Part shown: in pieces, positions 1-8,550 of the stretch | How positions within the stretch are numbered: position 1 is the stretch's first letter | How the letters are laid out: every line of letters starts with the position of its first letter | Origin: Nesterenkonia sedimenti | GTDB lineage: Bacteria; Actinomycetota; Actinomycetes; Actinomycetales; Micrococcaceae | NCBI RefSeq assembly: GCF_012641515.1 | Contig: NZ_JABAHY010000007.1 | Coordinates: 88,934 to 152,933 of the forward strand | Direction of reading: 5' to 3' | Length of the DNA: 64,000 nucleotides | Notes under the pieces: generated by a model | What the model was told of the DNA's origin: nothing | The model's input: the letters and a program-made list of their open reading frames with translations, nothing else | Database searches by the model: none | Translations under genes and position numbers: made by a program

Positions 1-514
1 GTCAGTCCAGGATCTTATGGCCCACCGCGCCACGGACGCAGCAGCCCGAGCCGGGGCGCCAGCTTCTCGTGGCTACCGGTTCTTGCATCACGCGGTCGAT
101 GACCACTCCAGAGTGGTCTACTCGGAGATCCTCGATGATGAGCGAAAACACACCGCAGCCAGGTTCTGGGCCCGGGCGGAGGCCTTCTTCACCAGCATCG
201 GAGTCCAGGTCAGCGCGGTGATGACCGACAACGGTTCCTGCTACCGCTCAGGCGAATTCAAGAACGCCCTCGGTCCAGAGGTCAAGCACAAGAGAACCCG
301 ACCCCGCCGGCCACAGACCAACGGCAAAGTGGAGCGGTTCAATCGCACGTTGATGAACGAATGGGCCTACGCTCGCTCCTACATCAGTGAATCCTGCCGT
401 GCAGCTTCGTACGAGAATTTCCTGCACTACTACAATCACCACAGAACCCACACCGCGCCAGGAGGCGCTGTTCCCTCAGCTCGCGTTCACAACCTCACGG
501 GGAACTACAACTAG
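1..514 (+). mobile_element. IS481-type transposase, 3' part (cut by window start)
   Basis: This is the catalytic integrase-core (rve) half of a DDE transposase. The frame is open from base 2, so the N-terminal helix-turn-helix part and probably the first catalytic Asp lie outside the window. Counting from the ATG at 17, the second Asp sits in MTDNGS (D71) and the catalytic Glu in NGKVERFNRT (E106), a DD-35-E spacing. The C-terminal YNHHRTHTAPGG motif followed by a short tail is typical of the IS481 family. The frame ends in TAG at 512-514. Whether the element is intact depends on sequence to the left. It is the first of several IS relics here. Confidence 0.85.
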
Positions 515-611
515 GTCAGCGTCCCGGGACGCCCGGGCTGAAGGAGCCAGGATCTTCGCCGCGAAATACGTGCTGGAAGCCACCTGCCACCCCGCCTGGG
601 GCAGGACAGCC

Positions 612-945
612 TAGATGGGCTCGACTCCAAGCCGCCGACCTTCGACGATCTCGTCTTTATGGGTGTCGATAAAATCGGCTAGATCTTGTGCTGGCGGTCG
701 AGCTCCGCCCCAAAGAAGGACGCTGCACGCTTGAGGATCTAATGAGCCCGCCGCAGCTCCCGGGCCTCTTGTTCCAAGGCCTTCTCCCGTGCTGACTGCT
801 CGCTGCTAACGCCCGGTGCTTCTCCGGCATCGACCTCAACCTGGCGGACCCACCTGCGCAGGCACTCCACCCCGTAGCCCAGCTGGGTAGTTACCCGCTT
901 GATCGTGCCGTAGTTGGAGGCACCCCCGGCCCCGAGGTCCTTGAT
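612..945 (-). pseudogene. IS3-family orfA relic
   Basis: Reading the minus strand, two frames together give an IS3 orfA-like protein: a helix-turn-helix part (SNYGTIKRVTTQLGYG then LRRWVRQVEVDAGEAP), then the coiled-coil region ELRRAH-stop-ILKRAASFFGAELDRQHK. An in-frame stop interrupts the coiled coil. A frameshift follows near 690, after which the second frame continues DFIDTHKDEIVEGRRLGVEPI. The reading is lost at about 612 and no orfB follows. The 5' side abuts an ISL3 relic at about 945. This is a dead fragment, not a gene. Confidence 0.75.
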
Positions 946-1160
946 TCACTGGCGTACCCGGCCCGAGATCACACCGCAGTCCGGGCATGCCACCTATCTC
1001 CTGTTGGCCGCCGCGATGACCCGGCGCCCACCCAGCGGCAGATCACAGGCTGTTACTGGTAGCCGACGAGGTTGAACACCACCGAGACCGGATCTTGAAA
1101 GGCTTCGGCATGGCTGCTGGCAGTGGGCAGAGAGGGGTGTGGGTCCGTAGGCTGGAACAT
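946..1160 (-). pseudogene. ISL3-family transposase, N-terminal relic
   Basis: A minus-strand ATG at 1160 opens MFQPTDPHPSLP and runs to VSVVFNLVGYQ, where a stop occurs at about 1053. A second frame continues as CDLPLGGRRVIAAANRR, a stop, and then VACPDCGVISGRVRQ. The FNLxGY start, the GGRRV stretch and the CPDCG half zinc-finger are the usual beginning of ISL3 transposases. It breaks off at about 945, where the IS3 relic begins. The C-terminal half of an ISL3 transposase lies at 3090-3746 in the same orientation, but I cannot show that both come from one element. Confidence 0.65.
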
Positions 1161-1448
1161 AGCTCGCGTCCATCGGTAGACAATCTGATTCTTCGCAAAC
1201 CCATCATTCAACAGGGGTGAGCACCTTGACTCAACATACCTCCGCAATTAACCGCCAATGTGTCTTTAAAAGAATAGAGAAAGTGTCGTTTGATAGATTC
1301 CTTAAAGGAGAACCACATCGGGCTTATTTGCGAAGTGTCATCACCAGACCCCAGTCAGCTTCATCTAGGCGTGTGTCCATGACCTGCTTGCTTACCTCGT
1401 TCGTAAGGGCAGTATGGTGACCGCTCTTCTGAAGTAACGAAATTGCGC
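1161..1448. other. Non-coding stretch upstream of the ATP-grasp gene
   Basis: No convincing coding frame is seen here. The sequence is less GC-rich than the core genes downstream and probably carries the promoter of the ATP-grasp gene. I could not pick out a firm -35/-10 pair or an IS terminal repeat. Confidence 0.4.
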
Positions 1449-2570
1449 ATGACTATTGAAAAGCTTAGAATCAACAACCAGGACAGTGGTTCAGTAAATG
1501 ACGGATTTGTATTGGTTCGTTGGCGGACAGCGAAAGGTTGCTCAGTGGACCTCGCGGAAACACGCAAGCATCTGCGTGAACTCGGCATTAATGCTGGCCC
1601 CACGGCCACCTTAATTGCCAACCGGGCCATGAGTCGTGGAATCGCGGTGTCTTCCGATGAGCGTCGGCGGTTGACGCTTTATCTCGGGAAGCGGCGCATC
1701 TGGTTTGACGGCTCGCGATCGAATATCAATAAAGTGCTGGCTAGGCGCTGCACCCTCTATAAGGACGTGACGGCCCGGCTGCTTAGAAATTACGGTGTCA
1801 ATGCACCAGATAACATGGTGTTCGGTGCAGAACATGTTGGCCCAGCATGGCAGTGGGCTCTGTGCAAGTTGCCAGTGGTGGTGAAGCCTCCCAACGGAGG
1901 TAAGGGCGACCTGGTTCATGTTGGTATCGACGGGTTCGCTGAGTTCGAAAGTGCCTTCAACACGGTTGCAGAGTCTGTGACCGAGGTCCTTGTTGAGCGT
2001 TTCATCCCCGGAGAGGAACATCGAGTTCTGCTCATCTACGGAAAAGTCGCGGCGGCTCAACGGCGTATTGCAGCTCATATTCTAGGAAATGGCAGGTCAA
2101 CTATAAACAAACTTATACACAATAAAAATAAGCAGAGATTGAGTTCGAAAAATAAAATATATATAGAATCTCAAATAACTATCGACGACGCCGTGTTAAG
2201 CAAGTTAGGCTCCCAAGGGTTGAGTCTGGATTCTGTTCCTGCACGTGGTCAGAAAGTATGGTTGCGTTCAAACTCAAATGTCAGTAGTGGCGGTGAGGCC
2301 CATGATGCCACTGACGATATGACTCCTGGAGAAATAGCGATGGCAGAAAACGTTGCTCGCGCTATCCCAGGTTTGCGTGTCGCGGGTCTCGACATGCTAT
2401 TACCCAGGGATGGCAATGGGAGCGAGCCACACGTTTTAGAAGTCAACAGTAGCCCGCTCATTACCGGTCATCACTACCCCTGGGCCGGTCCCAGCAGAGA
2501 TGTTGCCGCAATGCTGGTAGAAGCCATGTTTCCGGCAGCCACAAGCGATTCGTCAGAAACAAGACGCTAG
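1449..2570 (+). CDS. Orphan ATP-grasp ligase (cyanophycin-synthetase-like core)
   Basis: A protein of about 373 residues with a complete ATP-grasp fold resembling the central ligase domain of cyanophycin synthetase and the C-terminal ligase half of GshF-type enzymes. In order: an N-terminal domain to about residue 95; the ATP-grasp entry with VVVKPPNGGKG near 143-153; ERFIPGEEHRVL near 183-194; SVPARGQKVWLR and SNVSSGGEAHDATDD near 262-290; and the metal-binding LEVNSSP near 330-336. Such enzymes join a carboxylate to an amine through an acyl phosphate. Mur-ligase and GshA-like domains are absent, so it is neither CphA nor GshF. The start is uncertain: a TTG at 1443 and the ATG at 1449 are in frame, both with weak ribosome-binding sites. 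Bases 2096-2185 are strikingly AT-rich (codons AAA, ATA, AAT), unlike the core genes, and IS relics flank it, so it was probably acquired by transfer. The substrate is unknown. Confidence 0.75.
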   Translation: MTIEKLRINNQDSGSVNDGFVLVRWRTAKGCSVDLAETRKHLRELGINAGPTATLIANRAMSRGIAVSSDERRRLTLYLGKRRIWFDGSRSNINKVLARRCTLYKDVTARLLRNYGVNAPDNMVFGAEHVGPAWQWALCKLPVVVKPPNGGKGDLVHVGIDGFAEFESAFNTVAESVTEVLVERFIPGEEHRVLLIYGKVAAAQRRIAAHILGNGRSTINKLIHNKNKQRLSSKNKIYIESQITIDDAVLSKLGSQGLSLDSVPARGQKVWLRSNSNVSSGGEAHDATDDMTPGEIAMAENVARAIPGLRVAGLDMLLPRDGNGSEPHVLEVNSSPLITGHHYPWAGPSRDVAAMLVEAMFPAATSDSSETRR

Positions 2571-2635
2571 TCCGGGAGGGGCGGCTGGCCCTGCTCGCCG
2601 TGAGCAGTCGGGTTGGCTGAGTCGTGGCACAGCGT

Positions 2636-3077
2636 TCAAGCTTCAGCCAAAGCGTCAGTGATGACGCCGAGACCCTCAATGGGGAGATCGTGGCTGGCAA
2701 TGAGCGGGTAGGGGAGAAGGCGGACAACATGGCAATAGGTTCCGCAGGTCACAGTGGTCGTACCTGACTGACCGGCTGCCGACGCCACAGCCGAGGTCAA
2801 TGGCGCGTCGAGACCTTCTGTCGCAGGATCCAAAAGTTCAAAAGCCAGCATTGCTCCGCGGTCCCGTATATCCCATACTCGCGGATCACTTCTCTGAACC
2901 TCTTCAAGGCGTTCGCGGACAAGGTCTTCGACTCATAGGGCGGCGTGATCTAGTTTCTGTAAACCAGCGGCCGGTGCGGGCGAAGCCTGTCTGCACCTCA
3001 TCGGCGATGAAGACGACGCCGTTTTCCCGCCACCAATGAACAATTTGCTTGAAGAACCCTGGAACGGCTATTACCCG
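2636..3077 (-). pseudogene. gabT: Decayed 4-aminobutyrate aminotransferase
   Basis: On the minus strand, GabT-like sequence begins at about 3077 (VPGFFKQIVHWW, then GVVFIADEVQTGFARTGRWF, which holds the PLP-ring-binding Asp). It jumps directly to LVRERLEEVQRSDPRVWDIRDRGAMLAF and ends MLAFELLDPATEG through LTCGTY-like and IRLLP-like motifs to ITDALAEA at 2636. The middle of the enzyme, including the segment with the PLP Schiff-base lysine, is deleted, and the frame changes. The 5' half is missing where an ISL3 relic begins. It is a remnant of a class III aminotransferase that would convert GABA to succinate semialdehyde, and it cannot be active. Confidence 0.75.
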
Positions 3078-3089
3078 TGGAGCGTGGAG

Positions 3090-3746
3090 TCTTTGTCGGT
3101 AGGAAATCCTTTGGTGTCGGCATGTGTGCCTGACGCTGGTGCCTAGGATACGTGATTGATAGTTCCTATGGTTGCGGAACCCGCGATCGGCGCGTTTGAT
3201 GTGCTTGATCGCGGTATTGGCGGCTTCAGTATGTCCATTGTTGATTCGGGTGCGCACGAAGACTTTGATCTCGGTCCACCACTTCTTGACGGTGGCCGCC
3301 ATCTTGTCTGTCTCTACCATGTCAGCGGCTGCCACGGTCATCTAGAAGTCAATTCGGGCGTTCTGGACCGCTGAGATGTCCTTGGCGGCCAGCATGGCCC
3401 GCAGGCGCTGTTTGACCGCCCAGGGTGCAGGGACCACCTCGAAGTCGGCATCATCGAGGACTTCTTCTAGCCGGTACAGCCCAGCCTCGGTGAGTGAGTC
3501 GATCTCCGGCTCTTGACAGCAGCATGCGGTGGGTCGTCCACATTGGAGCGCTGTTTCCTCATCACTGACGACCATGCTGCTGCCTTTATCGGTGGAGTGC
3601 TCCTGATCGAGGTCGCCAATGTGGTGCCGGAAAGTGACGTCGAACAGCTCCTCCAGTTCTCTGAGATCGGGAGCCCACAGCCGCCCTGCGGACCCGGGCT
3701 TCATGGGCTGGGGTGAGGGGGTGCTGGGCGTCACCTGCTGATGCAC
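3090..3746 (-). pseudogene. ISL3-family transposase, C-terminal relic with in-frame TAG
   Basis: Two adjoining minus-strand pieces are in the same frame and separated only by a TAG at 3342-3344. The first carries LYRLEEVLDDADFEVV and APWAVKQRLRAMLAAKD. The second carries KKWWTEIKVFVRTRINNGH and HTEAANTAIKHIKRADRGFR followed by NHRNYQSRIL, the hallmark C-terminus of ISL3 transposases. The region upstream of about 3490 no longer resembles the family clearly. At about 3077-3125 the reading passes directly into gabT sequence, so the element lies inside or beside that broken gene. It is not functional as it stands. Confidence 0.7.
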
Positions 3747-3770
3747 TGGTTTTCGCTTCTGACCCGCAAG

Positions 3771-3947
3771 TCATCGCTTAGTAGGCACGCTGAGGGGCCA
3801 ATGTTTATAGAGCCCGATACCGGCAACTATGGCCAACGGGAGTGCACTCGTAACCACGTGTTTCACCCAGCGTCTCCGAGCTTGTTTTGGCTTTTTGGGC
3901 TCCGAGTTCAGCTCTTCAGCCTCGGCCTGCTCCCGGGATCCGTCCAT
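3771..3947 (-). CDS. Small putative membrane protein (58 aa)
   Basis: A short minus-strand frame runs from ATG at 3947 to TGA at 3771. It has an acidic start (DGSREQAEAEELNSE), a basic stretch (PKKPKQARRRW), then one hydrophobic segment (VVTSALPLAIVAGIGL, about residues 31-46) and a short basic tail. The positive-inside layout suggests a single-pass membrane protein. It begins 46 bases after rarA on the same strand and could be cotranscribed. No good Shine-Dalgarno sequence is visible before the ATG, so its reality is uncertain. No function can be assigned. Confidence 0.4.
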   Translation of the reverse strand: MDGSREQAEAEELNSEPKKPKQARRRWVKHVVTSALPLAIVAGIGLYKHWPLSVPTKR

Positions 3948-3993
3948 GGAAAAAACATAGGGAAGATGCTCTGGAAATTACGGGTTGCTTCCC

Positions 3994-5358
3994 TCACGTT
4001 CCTCGAACGATGTCGCGGAGCCGTTCCAAGCGTTCGCTGACGCTGCGCTCATAACCACTCTGGGTGGGGGAGTAGTAGTCAGTGCCGACCAGATCATCGG
4101 GTGGATACTGCTGGGCAGCGACATGATGAGGCGCATCATGGGCGTAGATATAACCCTTGCCATGCCCGAGGCGATGTGACCCTGAATAATGAGCATCACG
4201 CAGATGCGGCGGCACCGGCCCGCCCTTGCCGGCACGAACATCAGCGATTGCCGCATCCAGGGCCTTATAGGAAGCATTCGACTTCGGGGCCGTGGCAATA
4301 TGCACGGTCGCCTGGGCCAGAATGATCCGGCCCTCAGGCATCCCGATCAGCTGCACAGCCTGAGCCGCGGCCACAGCGGTCTGCAGGGCACTGGGGTCAG
4401 CCATGGCCACCTCCTCGCTGGCTGCAATCACCAGGCGCCGGGCAATGAACCGCGGGTCCTCCCCGGCAACGATCATCTTCGCCAGATAGTGCAGGGCCGC
4501 ATCAACATCGGAGCCGCGCAGGGATTTGATGAAGGCCGAGATGATGTCATAGTGCTGATCGCCATCCTTGTCATACCTCTGCACGGCGAAATCGGCTGCC
4601 TGCTCGGCATCGGCTGAGGTGATCTCGGCAGAATCCCGCCCGGCCGCCACTGCCGCAGCTGCCTCCAGAGTGGTCAGCACTCGGCGGGCATCACCTCCGG
4701 AGACCCGCAGAATATGATCTCGGGCGTCGTCGTCGAGGGTGAACTGATCAGCCAAGCCCCTGGAATCATGGAGTGAACGGTCGATGAGCTCACCGAGATC
4801 CTCACTGGTCAAGGATGTCAACGTCAGCAGGAGCGATCGGGACAGCAGCGGGGCCACCACACTGAAGGACGGGTTCTCAGTGGTCGCTGCCACCAGGATT
4901 ACCCACCCGTTCTCAACACCTGGTAGCAGCGCATCCTGCTGAGCCTTATTGAACCGGTGAATCTCATCGAGGAACAGTACGGTGGTGATACCCCGCAGAT
5001 CCCGATCATCCAGGGCCTTATCCATCACCTGCCGGACGTCTTTGACTCCGGCACGGATGGCCGAGAGTTCCACGAATTTCCTCGAGCCGCCGCGGGCGAT
5101 CACATGGGCGATTGTCGTTTTACCCGTACCGGGAGGACCATAGAGGATCACCGAACTGGGTCCGGCCGGCCCCTTCGCGCCCTCGGCCAGAACCCGCAGG
5201 GGAGACCCCTCTTTCAGCAGATGCTTCTGCCCCACGATCTCCTCGATGGAACGTGGCCGCATCCGCACAGCCAAGGGGGTATGACGACGACGGCCACCGG
5301 AAGATTCAGCGGCGTCGTCGTAGTCTTCCTCAGGGGTTGAGAAGAGGTCACCAGTCAC
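3994..5358 (-). CDS. rarA: Replication-associated recombination protein A (AAA+ ATPase)
   Basis: RarA (MgsA) is a clamp-loader-like AAA+ ATPase that acts at stalled or gapped replication forks with SSB. The 454-residue length is normal. Walker A is GPPGTGKTT at 74-82, Walker B ends in [11 protein letters not shown] at 127-137, and the sensor-1 stretch AATTENPSF is at 157-165. The C-terminal half carries the RarA tetramerisation region with [18 protein letters not shown] and later [19 protein letters not shown]. The ATG start gives the expected MTGDLFS beginning. It lies alone between a lipoprotein gene upstream and a possible small membrane protein downstream, all on the minus strand. In related genomes rarA usually follows hisS-aspS; here about 5 kb of accessory and broken genes separate them. 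Confidence 0.95.
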   Translation of the reverse strand: MTGDLFSTPEEDYDDAAESSGGRRRHTPLAVRMRPRSIEEIVGQKHLLKEGSPLRVLAEGAKGPAGPSSVILYGPPGTGKTTIAHVIARGGSRKFVELSAIRAGVKDVRQVMDKALDDRDLRGITTVLFLDEIHRFNKAQQDALLPGVENGWVILVAATTENPSFSVVAPLLSRSLLLTLTSLTSEDLGELIDRSLHDSRGLADQFTLDDDARDHILRVSGGDARRVLTTLEAAAAVAAGRDSAEITSADAEQAADFAVQRYDKDGDQHYDIISAFIKSLRGSDVDAALHYLAKMIVAGEDPRFIARRLVIAASEEVAMADPSALQTAVAAAQAVQLIGMPEGRIILAQATVHIATAPKSNASYKALDAAIADVRAGKGGPVPPHLRDAHYSGSHRLGHGKGYIYAHDAPHHVAAQQYPPDDLVGTDYYSPTQSGYERSVSERLERLRDIVRGT

Positions 5359-5385
5359 ACCGCTAGCCTACTCGTCGTAGCCGAC

Positions 5386-6435
5386 TCACCAGTCCTCCAC
5401 ATCATGGCAGGCCCTGGTGGCTATCTCCTCGCCGTGGGCCTCGAAACACACAGTGAGACTGTCTGTGCGGCTGCGGAGCCGGGGAGAGAATTCCTCAGTC
5501 AGCTCGAAGTCTTCCCCCGCTGCGAGTTCCCTCTCCTCGGCGCTGATATCCGGTATCCATTGAGCATCGCCCAGGACGACGAAGAAAGCATCTCTGGTGC
5601 CTGGTGCGTGAAGAGTGATGTCCTCCAAGGCGGTGACCGTCATATCCAGCTGAAGAGAATCATCGGTCTCGGTCAGTTCGGATTCGATATCGACGGCGAG
5701 GTCAGCATATTCGTCGGTTAGAACAGGAATATTCAGCCGCTCATAGGCCCAGGTCTCAGTGGTGACCTCCGCTGGATCGGAGTCCAGTTCTGAGCAGGCC
5801 ATCTCCAAGGTGCCGGTAGAGGAGCGGTACAGTGTGTCGACCCGCAGCCCCGGCACATCGGCCTCGAAATCATTCTGTGGACTAGTATCCCGCTCTGAGA
5901 CCACTTCCACGCAGAGGATCTCAAGACCAGTGCCGGCAGGGCTGACCGGCGCCACGCCCCCAGGTGGCAGCAGCACAGTAGGTGTGCGCGGCGGTTCGGC
6001 GTACTCCCATTCACCGCGCTCGTAACCAACATCCAAAGGGCTGGCCAGCAGTAGGACTCCGTCGGCGGGACCGTCCTCCATGGCAATCTCTGCTGAGATC
6101 AGCACCGGCTCTTCCGCCTCAGATGTAGCCACGATCATGCCGCCGTCGGAGTCGCCGAACTCCCGGAAAGTGACAGTGACATCATCGCGCAGCAGAGCCT
6201 CCTGGGCCTGAACCTCGAGGTCTCGCCCGTCCGGTAGCTCAACTGTGGAGGTGGGGACGTCGTCGTAATCGGACTGCTCCACGAAAATCGTGGTGGAGGG
6301 GGTGGCGCTGGTGGTCTCCGTCGGCTCACCGGGTCCTGAGGACTCCCCAGCGCAGCCGGCCAGCAGCAGTGGCCCCGATATCGCGATGGCGAATAGGCGC
6401 GGCGGAGTACACCGCCGGCGTACTGGCTCCCACAT
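5386..6435 (-). CDS. Putative secreted lipoprotein
   Basis: A protein of 349 residues with a type II signal peptide: a basic start (MWEPVRRRCTPPR), a hydrophobic core and the lipobox LLLAGC, giving lipidated Cys28. A Thr/Ser/Pro-rich linker follows (EPTETTSATPSTTIF). The remainder is acidic, as expected for an extracellular protein attached to the membrane, with Cys residues near the middle and the C-terminus (LEILCVEVV, EMACSEL, VCFEAHG, RACHDV) that could form disulfides. The ATG at 6435 is preferred over an in-frame GTG at 6462 because AGGGGGC lies just upstream. I recognise no domain and assign no function. Confidence 0.7.
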   Translation of the reverse strand: MWEPVRRRCTPPRLFAIAISGPLLLAGCAGESSGPGEPTETTSATPSTTIFVEQSDYDDVPTSTVELPDGRDLEVQAQEALLRDDVTVTFREFGDSDGGMIVATSEAEEPVLISAEIAMEDGPADGVLLLASPLDVGYERGEWEYAEPPRTPTVLLPPGGVAPVSPAGTGLEILCVEVVSERDTSPQNDFEADVPGLRVDTLYRSSTGTLEMACSELDSDPAEVTTETWAYERLNIPVLTDEYADLAVDIESELTETDDSLQLDMTVTALEDITLHAPGTRDAFFVVLGDAQWIPDISAEERELAAGEDFELTEEFSPRLRSRTDSLTVCFEAHGEEIATRACHDVEDW

Positions 6436-6501
6436 GTTCCTGCCCCCTGTGTTAACTGTCACACTAGGGTATTGCTGCCCGAGGCAGGTGACAACGGTCT
6501 A

Positions 6502-7145
6502 CTACCTGGAGGCAGGGGAGTCCGTGGTGACAGGGGCAGCATCGTCCTGCAGGGTGCTGCGGGAGAGCAGACCGGGGAGTCCGCCGCGGTCCTTGGTGAT
6601 GAAAATCGCCGCGAAGCTCAGGATCAGGAAGGCCAGATCCGCCGGCGAAACCAGCCCCAAGAGTTGGAAGCCTCCGATGCCGGCGAGGTAGCGAATGGCG
6701 GCCCGCAGCAGATTGGACCCACCGGAGGAATCTGCGTAGCGCAACCGGACGGCGTGATCGCCCACAGTGCGACCGGTGGCCAGGGTCAGCAGGCCCAGCA
6801 GCACCAACGGAGCCCAGAGGCTGATCTGACCGGTGAGGTGGGTGTCGAGTTTGGCGGAGGTACGGTCCCACACGTAGATCTGATAGGCGTTGCTGGCCAC
6901 ACCGGCGCCCACCCCGAGAAGGATCATGGACAGCAGGTCGCAGACCATGGCCGTGAGCCGTCGGCCGGTGGTCACACCGCGGGTTCCGGTGCGAGGGCGG
7001 TCGGCGGGGAAGATACGCTCCCGCAGAGCCACCAGGACGGCTGCGGCTACTGCACCCAGTAGGGCACCGGAGGTATTGGCCAAGAGATCATCGACGTCGA
7101 ACACCCGGTAGGCGCAGGGGTTGGACACAACCTGGCCCCAGCGGT
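6502..7145 (-). pseudogene. VanZ/RDD-domain membrane protein, 5'-truncated
   Basis: The readable protein begins inside a VanZ-like domain (NPCAYRVFDVDDLLANTSGA, then LLGAVAAAVLVALRERIF) and continues into an RDD domain (GRRLTAMVCDLLSMILLGVG; ATGRTVGDHAVRLRYAD; AAIRYLAGIGGFQLLGLV). It has about five hydrophobic segments and ends at 6502. VanZ domains normally start about 100 residues earlier; here the homologous sequence stops at about 7145, and what lies beyond is a different gene read on the other strand. The frame stays open to 7212, but that extension is low-complexity and lacks VanZ features. It could still be translated, but the protein would be incomplete. Confidence 0.65.
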
Positions 7146-7149
7146 GGTG

Positions 7150-7577
7150 TCGGATTGGTCCAAGGCTGGCGCTCGCCGCTGACCGGTATGACCGCAACCG
7201 AACTGCAGGCACTGCTCATGGGGGAGGCCGGGGCCACGGACCTGGGGCTGGAGGCAGATCTCGAGACTGCCCGGCTGAAGATGTTGGCGACTCGAACTCC
7301 GGCGGCCGAGGCCGGTGAGTCGACCATGGAGCGGTTCTATGTGGACCACGGACGCTGGTTCATCGAGCCGGAGAAGCCCAGGGCACTGCCGGTGGTGGCC
7401 AAAGCAGTCTGGTCCGGTAAGCGACTACAGATCCGGTACCGGCGCCCCCAGCGGGACCCCTTGCATGTCCAACGGCTACTCGACCCACTTGGGCTGGTCC
7501 TGAAAGCAGACCAGTGGTACCTCGTGGCCGCCCACCGGGGGCAGGTGGAACTCAACAGTCCACCGGGGTCTTCGTAG
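7150..7577 (+). pseudogene. WYL-type transcriptional regulator, truncated at both ends
   Basis: The plus strand reads GWRSPLTGMTATELQALL, then LGLEADLETARLKMLA, FYVDHGRWFIEPEKP, VWSGKRLQIRYRR and LDPLGLVLKADQWYLVAAHRG. This is the middle of a YafY/DeoR-like regulator: the segment before the WYL domain and most of the WYL domain. The N-terminal DNA-binding domain is missing because the sequence joins the VanZ/RDD fragment at about 7140. The C-terminal WCX domain is missing after about 7545, where a short unrelated tail leads to a stop at 7577. Loss at both ends means it cannot act as a regulator. Confidence 0.7.
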
Positions 7578-7614
7578 ACACCTCTCGCCGGCAGCCCAGG
7601 GGAGTGTGGTCTGA

Positions 7615-8295
7615 TCAGCGGTCCTGGTCGGCGAGGTCCTCGAGCCAGTCCGCCCAGTACTGTTTCCAGGTCTCGGCGGAGTCCGGATCGGGGAGTTTCT
7701 CGTGGGTGACCACCAGTTTGCATCCTGATGCAGCGGGATCGACCCGGAACTGCAGAATGCCGAGGTCGTCCCCGGTCTCTGCATCGGCGATGCTGAACTT
7801 CGGGGCCTTAGTTGTGGGCTTGGACCGTGGCTGTGAGGTCAGGCCCGGCAGCAGGGAGGAACGGGCGTCGTCGTCGTTGAGCAGTTCACGGAACTCTGTG
7901 CCGTCAAGGTCCAACTTCTTAGTCTTGGCGACAGTGAAGGTCCCGTCCTTCATCTGACCGGGCAGTCTCAGCCCGGTGATCCGCTCGTAGCCGACGGTGA
8001 CGCCCTGAGCCCACCATCCGCCTATGCCGTGTTCCTCCACCACCCAGGTGGCGATGGCGGTGTGTCCTGCCTCCCGGCCGGGGCCGGCATCGATCAGGGC
8101 GACCCACTCATCCCAACTGTGGCCAGTATTTTCACGAATTGCGGTCTCGTTGTGTGGGGGAGTAGCTGCCCAGTTGGCGTGACTCGGCTGTGGGGCGGGC
8201 TGTTCGAGTAGGGCGGCGCGGGCGGCGGTGTAGCGCTCGCCGGTCTTGGCCATGCGGGCGCGGATGCGTTTCTTCAGGGATTCTTGGGCGGTCAT
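7615..8295 (-). CDS. DUF4287-containing protein with SRPBCC-like C-terminus
   Basis: A 226-residue cytoplasmic protein. The N-terminal part (MTAQESLKKRIRARMAKTG, then YTAARAALLEQ) and the central block NTGHSWDEWVALID followed by GHTAIATWVVEEHGIGGWWA and QGVTVGYERITGLR are typical of the DUF4287 family. The C-terminal part (FRVDPAASGCKLVVTHEKLP, then WKQYWADWLEDLADQ) resembles the end of AHSA1/SRPBCC proteins. The ATG at 8295 is chosen because GGAGAGACC lies immediately upstream; an in-frame ATG at 8349 adds an Arg-rich stretch without support. There is no operon partner: the left neighbour is a regulator relic and the right is a divergent methyltransferase. The biochemical role is unknown. 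Confidence 0.75.
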   Translation of the reverse strand: MTAQESLKKRIRARMAKTGERYTAARAALLEQPAPQPSHANWAATPPHNETAIRENTGHSWDEWVALIDAGPGREAGHTAIATWVVEEHGIGGWWAQGVTVGYERITGLRLPGQMKDGTFTVAKTKKLDLDGTEFRELLNDDDARSSLLPGLTSQPRSKPTTKAPKFSIADAETGDDLGILQFRVDPAASGCKLVVTHEKLPDPDSAETWKQYWADWLEDLADQDR

Positions 8296-8550
8296 CGGTC
8301 TCTCCGTCTCATGCAGGCGCCTGTCAGCGGCTCGCGCCCGCCGGGACATACGCCCGTTAACGGGATCCGGTCATTCCGCACGCCGAGCACTCTTCGGTCC
8401 CCTTTGCCTCCGCCGCTTGCGCGACCCCCGGTGGCGCGAGCACCGGGTGGATGGAGGTTCGGCGAGGCGTATCGCCACGACTTAGCTTAGCGCCTTTGCC
8501 TAGTGCGGGCTAGAGCAGGCGGATGCTTCATACGTGGAAGAATCGGGGCT

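Noticed and set aside
946-3746. Treating the two ISL3 pieces as one composite transposon carrying the ATP-grasp gene
   Set aside because: The pieces are N- and C-terminal parts of the transposase, not two full elements; no terminal repeats could be matched by eye.
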